64,000 nt of DNA from Samsoniella hepiali (lineage: Eukaryota > Ascomycota > Sordariomycetes > Hypocreales > Cordycipitaceae): positions 1 to 64,000 of the forward strand of contig LNDK02000082.1 in assembly GCA_001455915.2 (NCBI GenBank), given 5' to 3'. The stretch's first letter is position 1. The number at the start of each line of letters is the position of its first letter. This document shows positions 18,597 to 30,445 of the stretch, in pieces. Under the pieces are notes generated by a model. It was not told the DNA's origin, searched no databases, and saw only the letters and a program-made list of their open reading frames with translations. The position numbers and the translations under genes were made by a program.

Positions 18597-20393
18597 ATGG
18601 ATACAGAACCGGCGAAGCTGGTTCTCATGGGACGCGAGCCGATTACTTTTGCATCGGCCATCGCGCAGGAGCAAGACATACTTGTCAAGGGCCAAGACTA
18701 TCCCGAAACCAACGCCTTGTACACGAAGCTATGGCACCAGAGCGACGCGATAGAAGCGCTGACACTACATCATCTGGGCCTGAGTAGCAAATACAAGTGC
18801 AATGTGCTTCATCCTATCCAGTGGCTGCGAGGGGGCTTTAACGTGTGTATCCGCGTTCAAGTTGAACGCGACGGAGGAGTGCAGGATCTCCTGGTCCGTT
18901 GTCCGTTGGCGCACAATATGGCGGACAAACGGCTGCCCGGCACATCAGAGGATAAACTTGCCATAGAAGTAGGAACGTATGCGTGGATGCAAGAGAACAT
19001 GCCGCATACCCGTATTCCTCATTTATACGGCCTGGGCTTTCGCGGAGGTGCGCAGGTAAGGAGCCCCGACGAGACTTTTAGTTTCTGATTCGTAACTAAT
19101 CATTCAAATTGGCAGTTTACACATTCCAAGCACAGATCTCTGTTTCAACGCATCGTTCATTATTTCCGCCGTCTTGCACACTACGTGCTTGGACGGCCGA
19201 CTCTGTCTAATTACACGCTTCACCCGAGCGCGAAGCACAACTTTGACAGCTCGTACATGGTTCTGGAGTGGGTGGGAGAAGAGCACGGCCAAATGCTGGG
19301 CAAAACTTGGGACGACCATAAAGATGATGCTACATACCGCAAGACGTTTTTTCGAGACCTCTCCAAGATTATGCTGTCGCTCGCCTCCATTCCGCAACCG
19401 CAGATCGGCTCCTTTCGGCTCAACATGGACGGTACGATTACGCTCTCCAGCCGTCCGGTCATAGCGTCCATGATAATTCTCGAAAATGGCACAGCGCCAA
19501 GGACAATGGCGACCGACAAAACGTTCCGCTCTTCCCAATCCTATGCCTCCGCGATGCTCGACTTTCACGATCAGAGATTCCTGGCCCAGCCCAACGCCGC
19601 ATTCGACGAAGGAGATTGTCTCTTTCAGATGACAGTCCAGACCATTTTGCGACTGCATGCGGATCGGTACATCAGCCAAGACTACAACCACGGCCCGTTT
19701 GTTCTTCAACATACCGACCTGCATGCGGCGAATATTTTTGTCGACGCCAACTGGAACATCACCTGTCTTATCGACCTGGAGTGGATCTGCAGTCTGCCAG
19801 TAGACATGCTTGATGTTCCCTACTGGCTTACAGGAGGGTCGATTGACGAAATTTGCGGCGGCCAATATCACATCTTCAACGAAGTCCGTCAGGAGTTTAT
19901 GTCTGTCTGGGTAGAGGTCGAGCAAGAACTGGGCAACAGCCACAATTTTACATTGTCGCAAGTCATGGAGCGGGCATGGCAGTCGGATGCGATCTGGTTC
20001 TGGCATTCTCTGACCTCCATCAATGCCATGTATCGGCTAGTTATGGAACGCCTGTGCCCAGTACTTCCGAATGACGATATTCAGAAAACGGTCGCCCAGT
20101 TCTGGTCCAAAGAGGATCGCGACGAGATTGTAAAACGCAAACTCAAGGACAAGGAAAAGTACGACCAGGATCTCAAACTGTTGTTTGAGAAATACAACCC
20201 CGGCAAACTCATAGAAATTCCTGAAACGAGCGGCTCGAAAGACAAAGACGAGGACACTGCGGAGCTACAGATTGAAGAATGCGAGGAAGGTGAAGGGACT
20301 GAGGAGTCAAAGTCTGATGCAGAGGCTCCCTCACAAGGGAAGGAAGACCAAAATGAAAAAGAGCCTGGTGAGCAAGACTTGCAGTGCGTTTGA
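18597..20393 (+). CDS. APH-type kinase-like phosphotransferase family protein
   Basis: Exons 18597-19055 and 19116-20393 join in phase through a 60-nt intron (GTAAGG donor, ACTAAT branch, GGCAG acceptor), giving 578 aa. The C-lobe has the aminoglycoside phosphotransferase/fructosamine-kinase-like catalytic loop His-Thr-Asp-Leu-His-Ala-Ala-Asn (near residue 350), then Leu-Ile-Asp-Leu-Glu-Trp as the metal-binding Asp. The C-terminal 60 residues are very acidic (Glu/Asp/Lys-rich) and probably disordered. Fungi have expanded sets of such proteins with unknown small-molecule or protein substrates. The ATG at 18597 is the first in frame; an earlier out-of-frame ATG makes a tiny uORF. It is one of three kinase-like accessory genes in the window; bud32 is separate. 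Confidence 0.85.
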
Positions 20394-21004
20394 GCGCATC
20401 CGGAGATTTCGGCTGCAGGCGTTATCGATTAGACAGCGCTTCCTGAGGTTGTCTGATACTTCCGAGAAAGATTTGGAAAGTTGTATGCTGTAAGAACATG
20501 TCTGACTGAGCACAAGTCAATGCATGAAGCAGAAATAGCTATGATTGAATCACTACAGTTTATGGCACTACAGTGTATGGACGAGGAGGTAGATAAAACA
20601 TTCAAAGGAAAGGCGGCAGAACAAACTGCTTGCCAGCACGCACTAGACAAGAAAGATGATGTTGAAATCATGGTGCAAACGACTAAAAACCTTTGCTCTA
20701 TGTCTTTGATCATGCGATGGACCGTATTTAGTTGTAATGCCTGCTCTCTCATTCATTGCCTTGGCCAGATGCGAGCAACCCGATGACAACGGCGATGTAC
20801 ACGCAATATCTGATATACACGTCAAAGAAATACACGATAATTGGCCTTTCTATTCCTTCTTCCAGAACTACTTAAGAATCTTAAAATCCTCTTGTAGTTG
20901 CTAGAATATCTCACTTACCCAAGTACCCAATTACCTACTACCAAAGGCAACTTCCCAAGACAACTCTACTAGACAACCTGCCAGCTATACACTCTTCATC
21001 CATT
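20394..21004. other. Intergenic, no supported gene
   Basis: A 101-codon frame (20481-20786) has no recognised domain and no splice link to the preceding gene. The rest is leader and terminator sequence. Confidence 0.5.
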
Positions 21005-21892
21005 ATGCCGAAATTAATCCTCAAAAACATCCAAGGCAGCGGTGCAAACAGCATCGATGTCTTGTGCGATAAAGCCAGCAGCAGCGAGTTCAGCTCCGAC
21101 ACCCAGGCCCTGTGGCAGCACATTCTCAAGCACACGGCCTTTTCCGGGCGCGAGTGGCTGGTCAAGGCCACCCAGAATCTCACAGGGCCGGAACACGAGC
21201 AAAACGTTGAAATCTGCGTCTACAGCTCCGAAAAGAAGAGCGTCCCCGTCCTCGTGTGGAGTGGGCAGCCGCCGTCCGGCAGCGTCTCCGACGTCGAGGC
21301 GCAGGCCCGGGCCGCGGCATGGCGCCACCTCGCCGGCTCCGGCCGGGACACGATCTGGGTCATGACGGGCCTCGGGGCCTGTTGCAGGCTGTGGGTGCTC
21401 CAACGAGGCAAAAAGCAGCGGCTCGTTCCCATTTGGCCGCCCCGGTCGGCGGCGGCCCCCACGAGGCAAGAGTGGCGCCGCCGTGCCCCCAGGCGAAACG
21501 GCGGTCGAAGCCGCAGCACGAAGAGGCCGCTACTTACACCGCCGCTGGGCCATCGACACTTTCTGGAGGAGGAGACGATGCATGGCGCCATGAGCGCAGA
21601 GGGCATTGGTCGCATCCCGCAAGGCCGCGTGGACCTGCGGCGTGCGCGCATGCTGCGCGTCGTTCGGGAGCTGCCCGGGCCGCGCAATATGGCGAGTCCG
21701 GACCAGACTCCGACACAAGAGTTGGAGGGGTGGAATTGGACGGCCAATCAGAGTCTCAATCGTGACGACGACGACGCTTTGGACGGCTACATGGACGTCA
21801 AGGACGGCATGGGAGACTACCAAGAGATCTTTGCACTCGTCAGGGACCACCCATATCCCAGAATCTCTCGACGAAAGCTGATCATCATGTAA
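21005..21892 (+). CDS. Hypothetical protein, no recognised family
   Basis: The single-exon frame of 295 aa begins at ATG 21005, preceded by a CTACC/ACTC-rich leader. The first 140 residues look like a folded domain with alternating hydrophobic strands and helices. Residues about 140-200 are very Arg/Pro-rich and may be disordered or out of register; alternative plus frames are also open there (21256-21765), so a frameshift or hidden intron cannot be excluded. The last 60 residues are acidic with Trp-Asn-Trp and Asp-repeat stretches. No catalytic motif is visible. Confidence 0.45.
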   Translation: MPKLILKNIQGSGANSIDVLCDKASSSEFSSDTQALWQHILKHTAFSGREWLVKATQNLTGPEHEQNVEICVYSSEKKSVPVLVWSGQPPSGSVSDVEAQARAAAWRHLAGSGRDTIWVMTGLGACCRLWVLQRGKKQRLVPIWPPRSAAAPTRQEWRRRAPRRNGGRSRSTKRPLLTPPLGHRHFLEEETMHGAMSAEGIGRIPQGRVDLRRARMLRVVRELPGPRNMASPDQTPTQELEGWNWTANQSLNRDDDDALDGYMDVKDGMGDYQEIFALVRDHPYPRISRRKLIIM

Positions 21893-23176
21893 TCATAAGT
21901 AAAGGAGCAGTTTGGTTCTGTTTTGGTTACAGCTTATGTTTTATTCTTGAATATTTTGCATGGTACTTAGATAGAGGGTCAGCGCAAGCCACGATATAGA
22001 CCAATAAATTAGATTGTCATTTTGAGTCTCTGACATTGTACGGTTCTCAGTCCTGCTGCTCTCCACTTGAATACGAGTAAAAAGGCGATAAAAGTTACGT
22101 GATTACTTACCAAAAATTTAACCGGCCGTCTGCTAAGTTGATGTTTCTAATTACATCCCCGTATTGTGCGTGGGGGAATGGATGTCTGCTTCGCCTCAGC
22201 CGCAAATGCTGAAATAGGTTGCAGAGGCCGCGATAGTCGGTCAACTCAAAGAACTGGCCGGAGGAACTGAAATGCCATGCCAAAAACTGATCATGACAAT
22301 ATCACCAGTCAGCCTCATGTATGCAAGCGCTAATGACATCCCAAGGTCTACACTTCAGAGATCGTCGCTCAGGTAAGGCGCACTCTTCATGGCGAAGCGG
22401 ACAACAATTGTTAGGAGTGCCGAATCAACAGAGGGTTGAACTCGGCACTTGAATCGAATTCGAGCAGCTGAAAATGAAGCGGGAGACGATCCCCCGGTTC
22501 TCCCAGGGCTCGAGGTGGAAACTCTAGAAACAAGCTTATTTTCTGCACTCTTCCGTGTCAGCAAGGAAACGTGCTGCTGAAAGTGCACAGCCAATGCCAA
22601 GTTGTAGATCGGTGGATAATAGGTATCGGGTGGATATAGGCAATTCGTTTTAACCGTCGGCGTAGAGATGGAGGCTTAGAGGGCGGCGCCGCCATCAGAC
22701 GACGGGGCAAGGCTGAACTCGCCCATTACAAAACTACCGGCGATCAGCACCCAAAACGAGGAGGCTTCGTGGGACGTATCGCACGGCCAAGGGGATTAAT
22801 TTTATTCACGCTAGAACTACTGAAGGAAGTTCGTCTAGCTCCTCGCGGGGCTGATTTGCCAGTGCGGCTGAGAGCGAACGGGACCGGACCCTCGTCAGGA
22901 TTCAGGGTCCACAGAGTAAGACGATTTAAAGCGTCGTTGAAGTTGTCGGGTTCGTTGCCTCGAGACGAACTAGCGTAATGTTCGGGTCAACTACTGTGCT
23001 TTTTTATTTCCTGCTGTCGGAATAAGCTTCTTGGCGCTCTTCGTGTGTCTGCCCGATGGATTCATGGCTGCTTATTTCGGCGAGGTCAACTGGGGGTCGC
23101 TCGACAACGGTTTCAACCTCGAGGCGTATTTACGGAATCGGTATATGATGTCTAGAGCTGAAGCTCCTTTTTGAAG
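21893..23176. other. Intergenic upstream of the phospholipase gene
   Basis: Short frames only, no domain, no RNA gene recognised. The 3' end contains the promoter of the phospholipase A2 gene. Confidence 0.55.
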
Positions 23177-23185
23177 TATAAAAAG
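23177..23185 (+). promoter_or_regulatory. TATA box of the phospholipase A2 gene
   Basis: TATAAAAAG, followed after about 30 bp by a CAA/TCA-rich leader of about 150 nt that reaches the ATG at 23361. Confidence 0.6.
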
Positions 23186-23360
23186 CTGGAAGCTTCCCCA
23201 AGTTTTGTTCAAATCATCTTCAGTTCAGCAACACATTCACAGCTTACACCAACTTCCTATACCAGCAAGTGCCTCTCTCAGCCTCTCCTCCAATAGACGT
23301 CATTCCGCACACATTCTAACCAAGTGTCCTCATACAGTACTCAATCCAACGTCAATCATC

Positions 23361-24014
23361 ATGAAATTCTCTCTCATCAGCGCCGCCGTCGCCATCCTCG
23401 CCGCCACCGGCGCCGCCCTTCCCACCACCGAGGCGCCCGCCAGCGTGGCCCGCGCCGTGCTCGAGAACCGCGCCACGACGTGCAGCAAGGCGGCCACCGA
23501 CAAGCTCCTCTTCAAGGCGTCCATGGCCACGTTCCAAAAGGCGCGCAGGGCCAAGAACCCGAGCAAGTGCAACTGGTCCTCGGACAAGTGCTCGTGGTCG
23601 GCCGACAAGCCCGACGGCTACAACTTTGTGCCGAGCTGCGAGCGCCACGACTTTGGCTACCGCAACACCAAGAAGCAGAAGCGCTTCACAAAGGCCATGA
23701 AGAAGCGCATCGACGACAACTTCAAAAAGGACCTGTACAAGTACTGCGCCCAGTTCAGCGGCTGGAGCTCCTGGAAGGGCGTCGAGTGCCGCCGCATCGC
23801 CGACACCTACGTCTTCTTCGTGCGCAAGCTTGGCAAGCGCGAGGAGAATGGTGCTGCCGCCGCTGACGCTGACGCTGGCTTCACCAAGGACGAGGGAAGC
23901 GTCTTGGACATCAAGGTGGATGACGATATTGAGGGCCAGGAGATTCCGCAGATTGAGGAGAATGGCCAAGATGTTGACGATCTTGACGCATGGTTTGGCC
24001 CTGACGAGGAGTAA
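23361..24014 (+). CDS. Secreted phospholipase A2 (fungal/bacterial group)
   Basis: 217 aa from the ATG at 23361; the frame is open upstream from 23205 but the signal peptide fixes the start. Residues 1-19 are a hydrophobic signal. A short propeptide may end near the Arg at 37. The catalytic domain (about 40-158) has Cys-Asn-Trp-Ser-Ser-Asp-Lys-Cys, then Pro-Ser-Cys-Glu-Arg-His-Asp-Phe-Gly-Tyr-Arg-Asn, where His96-Asp97 form the catalytic pair of the prokaryotic/fungal PLA2 family. It hydrolyses the sn-2 ester of phospholipids using calcium. A Lys-Arg at 159-160 precedes a strongly acidic tail of 57 residues, which looks like a Kex2-type cleavage site. Related fungal enzymes (p15/TbSP1 type) are secreted or wall-associated and respond to nutrients or symbiosis. 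Confidence 0.9.
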   Translation: MKFSLISAAVAILAATGAALPTTEAPASVARAVLENRATTCSKAATDKLLFKASMATFQKARRAKNPSKCNWSSDKCSWSADKPDGYNFVPSCERHDFGYRNTKKQKRFTKAMKKRIDDNFKKDLYKYCAQFSGWSSWKGVECRRIADTYVFFVRKLGKREENGAAAADADAGFTKDEGSVLDIKVDDDIEGQEIPQIEENGQDVDDLDAWFGPDEE

Positions 24015-24148
24015 GTCTATATAGGGACAGATTCACTTTATTATTGAAATTTTAGATTAGTATGATTGAAATATAGTGCGTTATCAGCATTCTCTGACTC
24101 GACATGGTGCAGCACGATTACGTAGGTCGCCTCCCTAGCCATCACAAG

Positions 24149-24937
24149 CTATTCTGGCTCCCGTATCATGGAAGAAATGATGTACGGTTTCGGGTCCTGT
24201 GTTCCCAGGTCTACTTCAACAGTCTTGAGTATTGTATACCCGTGGCGTGTATAGAACGGGGTGGCCTCCTCCGTTGCTTCAATATAGATTGGTATACGCT
24301 TCTCATCTGCCACCTGCGCAGCCCATCTCATGTGCATGCTGCCAGCCCCAGACCCCTGCCACTTGGAAAATGTTCCGATCCCCAAGAGAGCTAGGTAGTC
24401 AGTTTAGCTCCCGTGTTATAATCAACGTTTGCTCAAGAGGGCAAAGAGCCGTGCCGGGAGCAAACGACTTACTCATATAAGGCTTTGCAGGCAAATCGTC
24501 CGGTTGCAGGTGTGCCATTTCCTTTTCCACCGCGTCGGCAAAGGCCTTGTCCACGCCTTTGCTCCTCCTTTTGCTGTCCATGACACAATCGGCTGGCAAG
24601 TCTGTCCGCATCAATTCCCGAATTTGAACAGCGCCGCTCTGCACATGCACTACGTACCGGAGATATCGGACACCACATCCGCGGCATCCACGTTGACAAA
24701 CTCCCAGTTGGCGTAGGACACCATCTCGCCAGTCTCGCCACTGACGATTTTATTGTGCCGCACGTTGGCGGCCGAGTAGTTTTCCGGCCACCTTGACCTT
24801 TGGTTTTCGGTCTTGGTCTCCAAGGACACGTTGGGGAAGAGGCGTTCCTGCAGGCGCGTGGAGTAGAACGCCTCGGCCATGATGTGGGAGATGGCATCAC
24901 CATCGGCGAAGCTAGCAGACTCTAATGTGAGCATCAT
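24149..24937 (-). CDS. GNAT family N-acetyltransferase
   Basis: Three exons (24937-24658, 24601-24473, 24390-24149) join in phase 1 both times to give 216 aa. Introns of 56 and 82 nt have GTACGT and GTAAGT donors, and the second has a clear GCTAAAC-CTGAC branch region. The N-terminal half has the helix typical of fungal GNATs, with an Asp-Ala-Asp/Ala-Phe start. The C-terminal exon contains motif A, Leu-Leu-Gly-Ile-Gly followed by Gln-Gly-Ser-Gly-Ala-Gly, the acetyl-CoA pyrophosphate loop. It ends with Tyr-Ile-Glu-Ala-Thr and Phe-Tyr-x-Arg-His-Gly-Tyr, typical of motif B. The substrate is unknown. It lies convergent to the phospholipase gene, 134 bp apart. Confidence in the family is high because the spliced frame restores the motif. 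Confidence 0.85.
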
Positions 24938-27900
24938 GGCCGAAGGGATTTTGTCTCACGTCAAAAGTGAGTATTATTTTCAGCCATGAGTTACGTTGTA
25001 CCCGTCAACCCCATTATATCGCCAACCCGTTGTTGGCTGACGTACCCGGCTGCGTCGGGGTTTGCGCGTCCAGTTCCATTTGCTTCGTCACACGGGTACG
25101 CTTTCCCAGGTCGGGCTGCTCAAGGCACAATGGACCAGCCCGATGCCAAACTCTCGCAACAACTGCCGTAATCGGCTCACGGTATGCATCTTGACGAGTG
25201 CAGAAGGGCAACTCGTCGCTCAACACAGCGAGATTCATTGTGTGTAGGGTAGGCAAACTTGTGCACAAGGGACGGGCGCATATTGAGCAATCAGAGCAGC
25301 AATAACCGGCAATTTACGTGGAGCCGAATCTGCCAACGGAGCCACTCCACTGGTTGTTTCGTTGGGATTGGGTGTGCCATTGGTTGTCCCACGACAGCAA
25401 ACATCGAATCTCGCACGAAGTCCATCGGAAGGCGCGGGCCGGGTGACTATTCCGCGCGAAATTAATTTGCCCCATTTCCAGCAAAGAAAAGACACGAATG
25501 AACAAAATTGCGAGTGTAATGTCCTGATTAATTAATTCTGCGCCTGCCGTAACACAAGCGGTGGCGGAGGTGCACCATCAATGCGTGCTCGGACCATTAC
25601 AGTTCATCGTTTTGCTGGGACCCTTGCCGAGTCTCAAAAAAAGAAGCTTGCCATTGCCAGCTCGGCATATCATCCCATCCGGGGCATACCCCGCGCATAC
25701 TGGACGGCAGATATTGATGTACATGGATCATATGTATTGCCCTTGTTTTTTTTATCTCTGATTAGCAGTGTGCGCGTCTATTGTTTTAGCGTCAGCCAGG
25801 TTGTGTCTGGTATTGAGAGTTGTGCTCATCGACAGCAACAAACCATGGCCAAACAGTTTACCAAACGACGCCTGGGCAATGGCCCTCGCTCCTGCATGAG
25901 ACTCCTGCGTGAAGATTGCTGCACGTGGCACGCTGTGTGGCTGTTTTCGGCAAGGGAAAAGCAGGCAAAAGCCTCGTGTAGCACGGAATGGCCTCTTTCT
26001 AGGGCGCATTCTCGCGGGGATAGTCTTGTCTGATGTCTCACGACTTTGACGAGACTCTCAACAGCAATAGCTAATACATGAGACGTGAACTGGCTGGTTA
26101 TGTCAAGAAACTCTGAAATTCTACTGGCAATCAAAGTTGGCGTCGGTCTTTTGAATCGCACAGTTCTTTTTCTCCGAATGCTGTCTCGCTGCTTCAATAG
26201 TCTGGGGGGTGGGACTACTGACTTGTACGAGGGACGAGTTGCTGTGCAGTGCGCCCCAGGCCGGGCGATGTATGAAATGCGGCCGCATCAGGGGTTTGGA
26301 AGATAATAAGAATCAAGTTTGGACGGGCGCGGCACTTTGCTTTTTCCCTCAAGTGAGACATGGTGTCAGCGCAGTGTACCGGTGGTCCGGTGTTGACCGT
26401 GGGGTGGTGCGCCAATGGCAACCCGCCAAAGCAAAAAGGAGGTTCCTGGCACCTGGAAAAAGCACAGTTGTGGCGGCAAAGAAGCAATAAAAGAGACAGG
26501 TCCGCTGTGACAGCTCAGTGCCGATATGCAAAGAAGCAAGGCGAGGACCTTTGTTAGGCACCATGATCGGACTGTAACACTGCGCGGTGTAACAAAACGG
26601 CTGACAAAATAAAACTAAACGGTGCACTGTATCAGTCGTTGTACACGTTTCGAGCAGATTTTCCGAATAGCTGCACTCAACTGCCCACAGATGCATTCGG
26701 ATGGCGTGTTGCAGGGGAGTGAGGGGATACTACTGCGCACCTGAAGCTGGCGATGAAATGGTTTCTCAGTGTGCAAGATGGAATACAATGTGTTTCCTCG
26801 GTTGATGCTTTGGCCGCGAAAATACGGAGTAACTACACAGACTCCTATGGGCCCTGGCGTAGATCGACCTCGCGCAGCGTCTGTGCAGAAGTGACTTGGG
26901 CCACCCACACTAGGCTCATGAGCACGGTACTTGGCAAAAGTCAAACGCAGCTTGGGTGGGCGGCAGCGGGCAAGGCGCAGAAGCAGATAGCTGAAAGAAC
27001 GTTTTTAAAGTTTCCTTCATCCGTTTGAATGGCCCTTTCGGCGTTTCCTAGAACTTGGTTAGCCTCAGGGGCGCTCAATTGAGTAAAAAAGCGACCGACA
27101 ACGAGGCGGTCCAAAGGTGGAGCATGTAATTGTATTCTTGGTCAGTGCTGCGCAGCGACCAAGCATCCGAGGCCTTGCGCAAGTTGGGTGCGTGAATGCA
27201 GACTTGCACAGCAAAGAACCAAGGAAGACAAGGGAGTTTGGACAGTGGACTGGTTTCAGGCGTCTGTGGTGACTCTGGTGAGCCGGGACAGCGCGCCAGC
27301 CTGGTGGGCAAAAGCCTGGCAATGAATGGTTAGAGTGACCGGCTGTTGCCGGGGAAGGAAAAAGAGAAGCCGTAATCCTGCAAGCAGCCGCGAGCCTGGG
27401 CAGCGAAAGCGGGTGACGACGCTGGAGCTGAGGCTGCCGCTTGTTCGCACCGAGAGTATGACAAGCCAGGATGAAGGTGCCATGCTCCTGCTCGAGGGCG
27501 CAGCGAACGATGCCGATGGGCGAGCATGGGTGGATTCGACTTGTCACAAAAAGGAAATCTACTGGAAGCATTTGTTTGCGCCATTCCCAGCGTCCAGGAT
27601 GGGGATCATTCTTACCCCAGCCGCCTAGCTGCCGAGTACGGAGCAGATGTGCAGAGGGACCGACTAGCCAGACGCAGCGCGAATCGAGGGGTTCGATGCG
27701 GCGTCGCACTTGCAGATGAAGATGTTTCGAGTTGCAAGCCGGCCAGAGCAGGACAGATTGGGATACCAAGGTAGTTGGCACACTGGCACATATCGGCGAC
27801 TTCTTGGCGCAACATCGACAAGGCTCGTGGAGGGTGCTGTAACCTGATACGGCGGCGGCGCATTGGGACGGGACGGGATGCGCCGGGTTAGGTGATGATA

Positions 27901-30445
27901 TTGGGGATGTATTTCTGTCGTGCAATGGACGGGACTGAGCCGTAGCGGCGACCTTGATGTATTTCCCGAGTGGTTTGAGCCATTTGTGGTCGAGGCTATG
28001 ATGTCAGAACCTCCTGGCCTGCACTGGTGCATCATGTCGGATTGGCGCACCACGTAATGTCAGTCTAAGTCATGTCAGCGTGCCAGCGAAAAACGAGAGT
28101 GATGGTGTTGCATCTCTGGGTGTGCCGGAAGCTGAGCCAACATGTACCTTGCCGCCACCAGTAATATCGTGCAGCCGGGCCTGCCGCCCTCATGTATGGC
28201 ATGCTTACGTTGGCAGCCTGCATCGCTGGGCATCGATCGCCCGCACGCAGTCTAGGAAACACGATTCTGAGTAAGAGCTATTCACTCTGTCCATGCCGAT
28301 TGCAGCATCGGGCTGAATAGTCGAGCCGACTGGATTGTGGCAGGACGGGTGCTAGTGGTGTAACGACAGTGCCGTCTTTCGGGCAGCCTCGCTCTGGAGA
28401 TGGAGATGGCTTCAAGGTGTGGCTGACCCCGTGGTGCATGTGTGGGGATGCGGGCTACACCTCACCGGAAACTAGGCTCGGTACCGACCAAGGTATGGAA
28501 GTACCCTCGTAGGCAAACTACTTTACGGTAAGAGGTACACATGGTGGCTCAGCTGCTGGCACACGCAGAGACAGGTACCTACAAGGCAGCAAAGCACGTA
28601 CCAGAGATGCATTAGGTACCTCGCTGCCTTGCTAGCGTGCCCCTGACGACAAGCCTCCCAGCGGGCTGTAGGCGCCTTGTAGAACTAGCGGAACCACCAC
28701 TGTAACACCGTGGTCGGGTACCTTATTAGCAACTTGGGTAAATATCTGTCGAGCGCTGAAGACGTGCCACGCTGGCACAAGCCCTCTGTAAAAACCGTGT
28801 CGATAATGCTTGCCAGTCGCCGTTTGTCAAGTTTTGGCCTGCCAGCTGCCAGGCATCAACTTCGCTAGGCCGTGACAGCCGTCGTGCTTCTCGTCACAAG
28901 AATTGCTTCTCGCTCCGTCTCTGTCAACTTTTCTTTGCTTCTTTCCATCTTCCGCGCCCTCAATGCTTCGCCTTTGATCCATCAAATCACAGCTCCACGC
29001 CCCCTTACCCGCTCGTGAGAAACGCCGTCTTAGTCCGGGAGGCCGACCCACCGTTACGGAGACACCACCAGCGCTGCGAAAGGAACAGATGAGCCGGACA
29101 GGGGACTGCCGCGCCGGCTCCCAGCAGCCAATTTTACATGGGGCTTCATCTGCTCAACTGTTGTGCTGATGGCGGCGTGCGACCTCTCGGATTGCTCTTC
29201 TCGATGCCGGCACGTACAAATACGGAGCTGCCTCTGCGACCACGCTTGTTCCGGTTGACGGGTTTTGGGTGGTCCTACTCGGCGGGCGACGAGCCTGCAT
29301 GGCCTCAGGCGAGAGTGTCTTGCTCAAAAGGCCCCCCAGATGCATGGCCCAGGTTGCCCAGAACTGCATGAAAGCGTGGGCACTGGACATCTTCCCCACC
29401 ACCCCTGAAGTCGGTGGCCCGTCCAACTGGGTCACCCAACAGCCAAGCAGCCTTCCATGGACTGTTACTGACTCTCTGCCTTCCCAGTCTGGTACATGCA
29501 GGCCCACGCCCGGCTCGCCACGAAAAGCCAAAGGGTCTCACCCCTGTCAGCTCCCCTTGGTCTCGACGCTAGCGAAAAGGGTTGGAGGGGTGCCCGTATG
29601 TACGCTCGTCCACCCCGAGCAGGCGGAGGACAAGACGCTAGAGCCAACGTAACAAGACTAAAAAAAAGAAGCACCTGCGCTCCTCGATTGCGCTCATCAC
29701 TCATCCTACTTCTTCGCCTTTGACCTACGCTCCACGGCCGCTTCTCCTCTCTCCTCCTCTCCGCCCATTGTCGCCGGCTTCATCCTTCGTCCGCCGACTC
29801 GCAACTATCGACTGTCTGGCTATCGGCACAGACCTGCCTCGACTTGTCTCCCACACCACTGTGTTCCGTCCACCACGCACCAGCTCCTATCTGGCCCAGT
29901 GGTTTCGCAGAGACGAAATGACACGGCCACTGCTGCTTGCTTAATTAAAGAAGTGCAAACGTATGTCGTCCGACTTTGCAGCCCAATCCTGGAGACGCTC
30001 CATTCCCTCAGCCTATATATCAAACCAATACTCCCCCTGTCTTCCACTGCCGACCCTCATCTATATCCAGCCAGCTGGGCCACCCATTGCAAGCTTATTC
30101 CAAAACCCCCCCCTGTCGCTCTGTCTTCGGCGAGGCCAATCGTGGGACCGATTCGCTGTCAATTTCTTGGCTTGTTTGCGCTGCTGGCCACCCGCGTGCT
30201 CTCTCTGTCCTTTTCTACTCAATTGCTTCCCTTGGCTGCTTGCTAATGTACGGCAAAAGCTCATTTCACACGTAGCGATTGCTTTCGCGCGACCCTGGTG
30301 CAACATCCTCGTGCATCTTCCTAGTCGCCGCCTAACAACGCCAGGTCCTTGGGGGTTTTTAAAAACGTCGAATCCTCAGTTTCCATTTACTTCACCAAAG
30401 ATACCCCTTTTAAGCTTCAAACGACCCTGAAGACAGCCTCTCGCA
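24938..30445. other. Gene-poor 5.5-kb region
   Basis: No convincing coding gene, tRNA or mobile element was found. Long overlapping frames (for example 27065-27925 minus, 25581-26033 plus) have no domain and conflict with each other. Base composition is normal, so this is not a RIP island. The last 1.6 kb (about 28800-30445) is strongly C/T-rich on the plus strand and probably includes a long promoter and 5' leader of the 1296-aa gene; it also holds TATATATC-like sequence near 30014. A long non-coding RNA or a diverged gene cannot be excluded. Confidence 0.5.

Noticed and set aside
25581..26033. Plus-strand 150-codon frame
   Set aside because: No domain, splice sites or promoter support.
27065..27925. 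Minus-strand 286-codon frame
   Set aside because: No domain, unusual residue composition and conflicting frames on the plus strand; looks like non-coding DNA.
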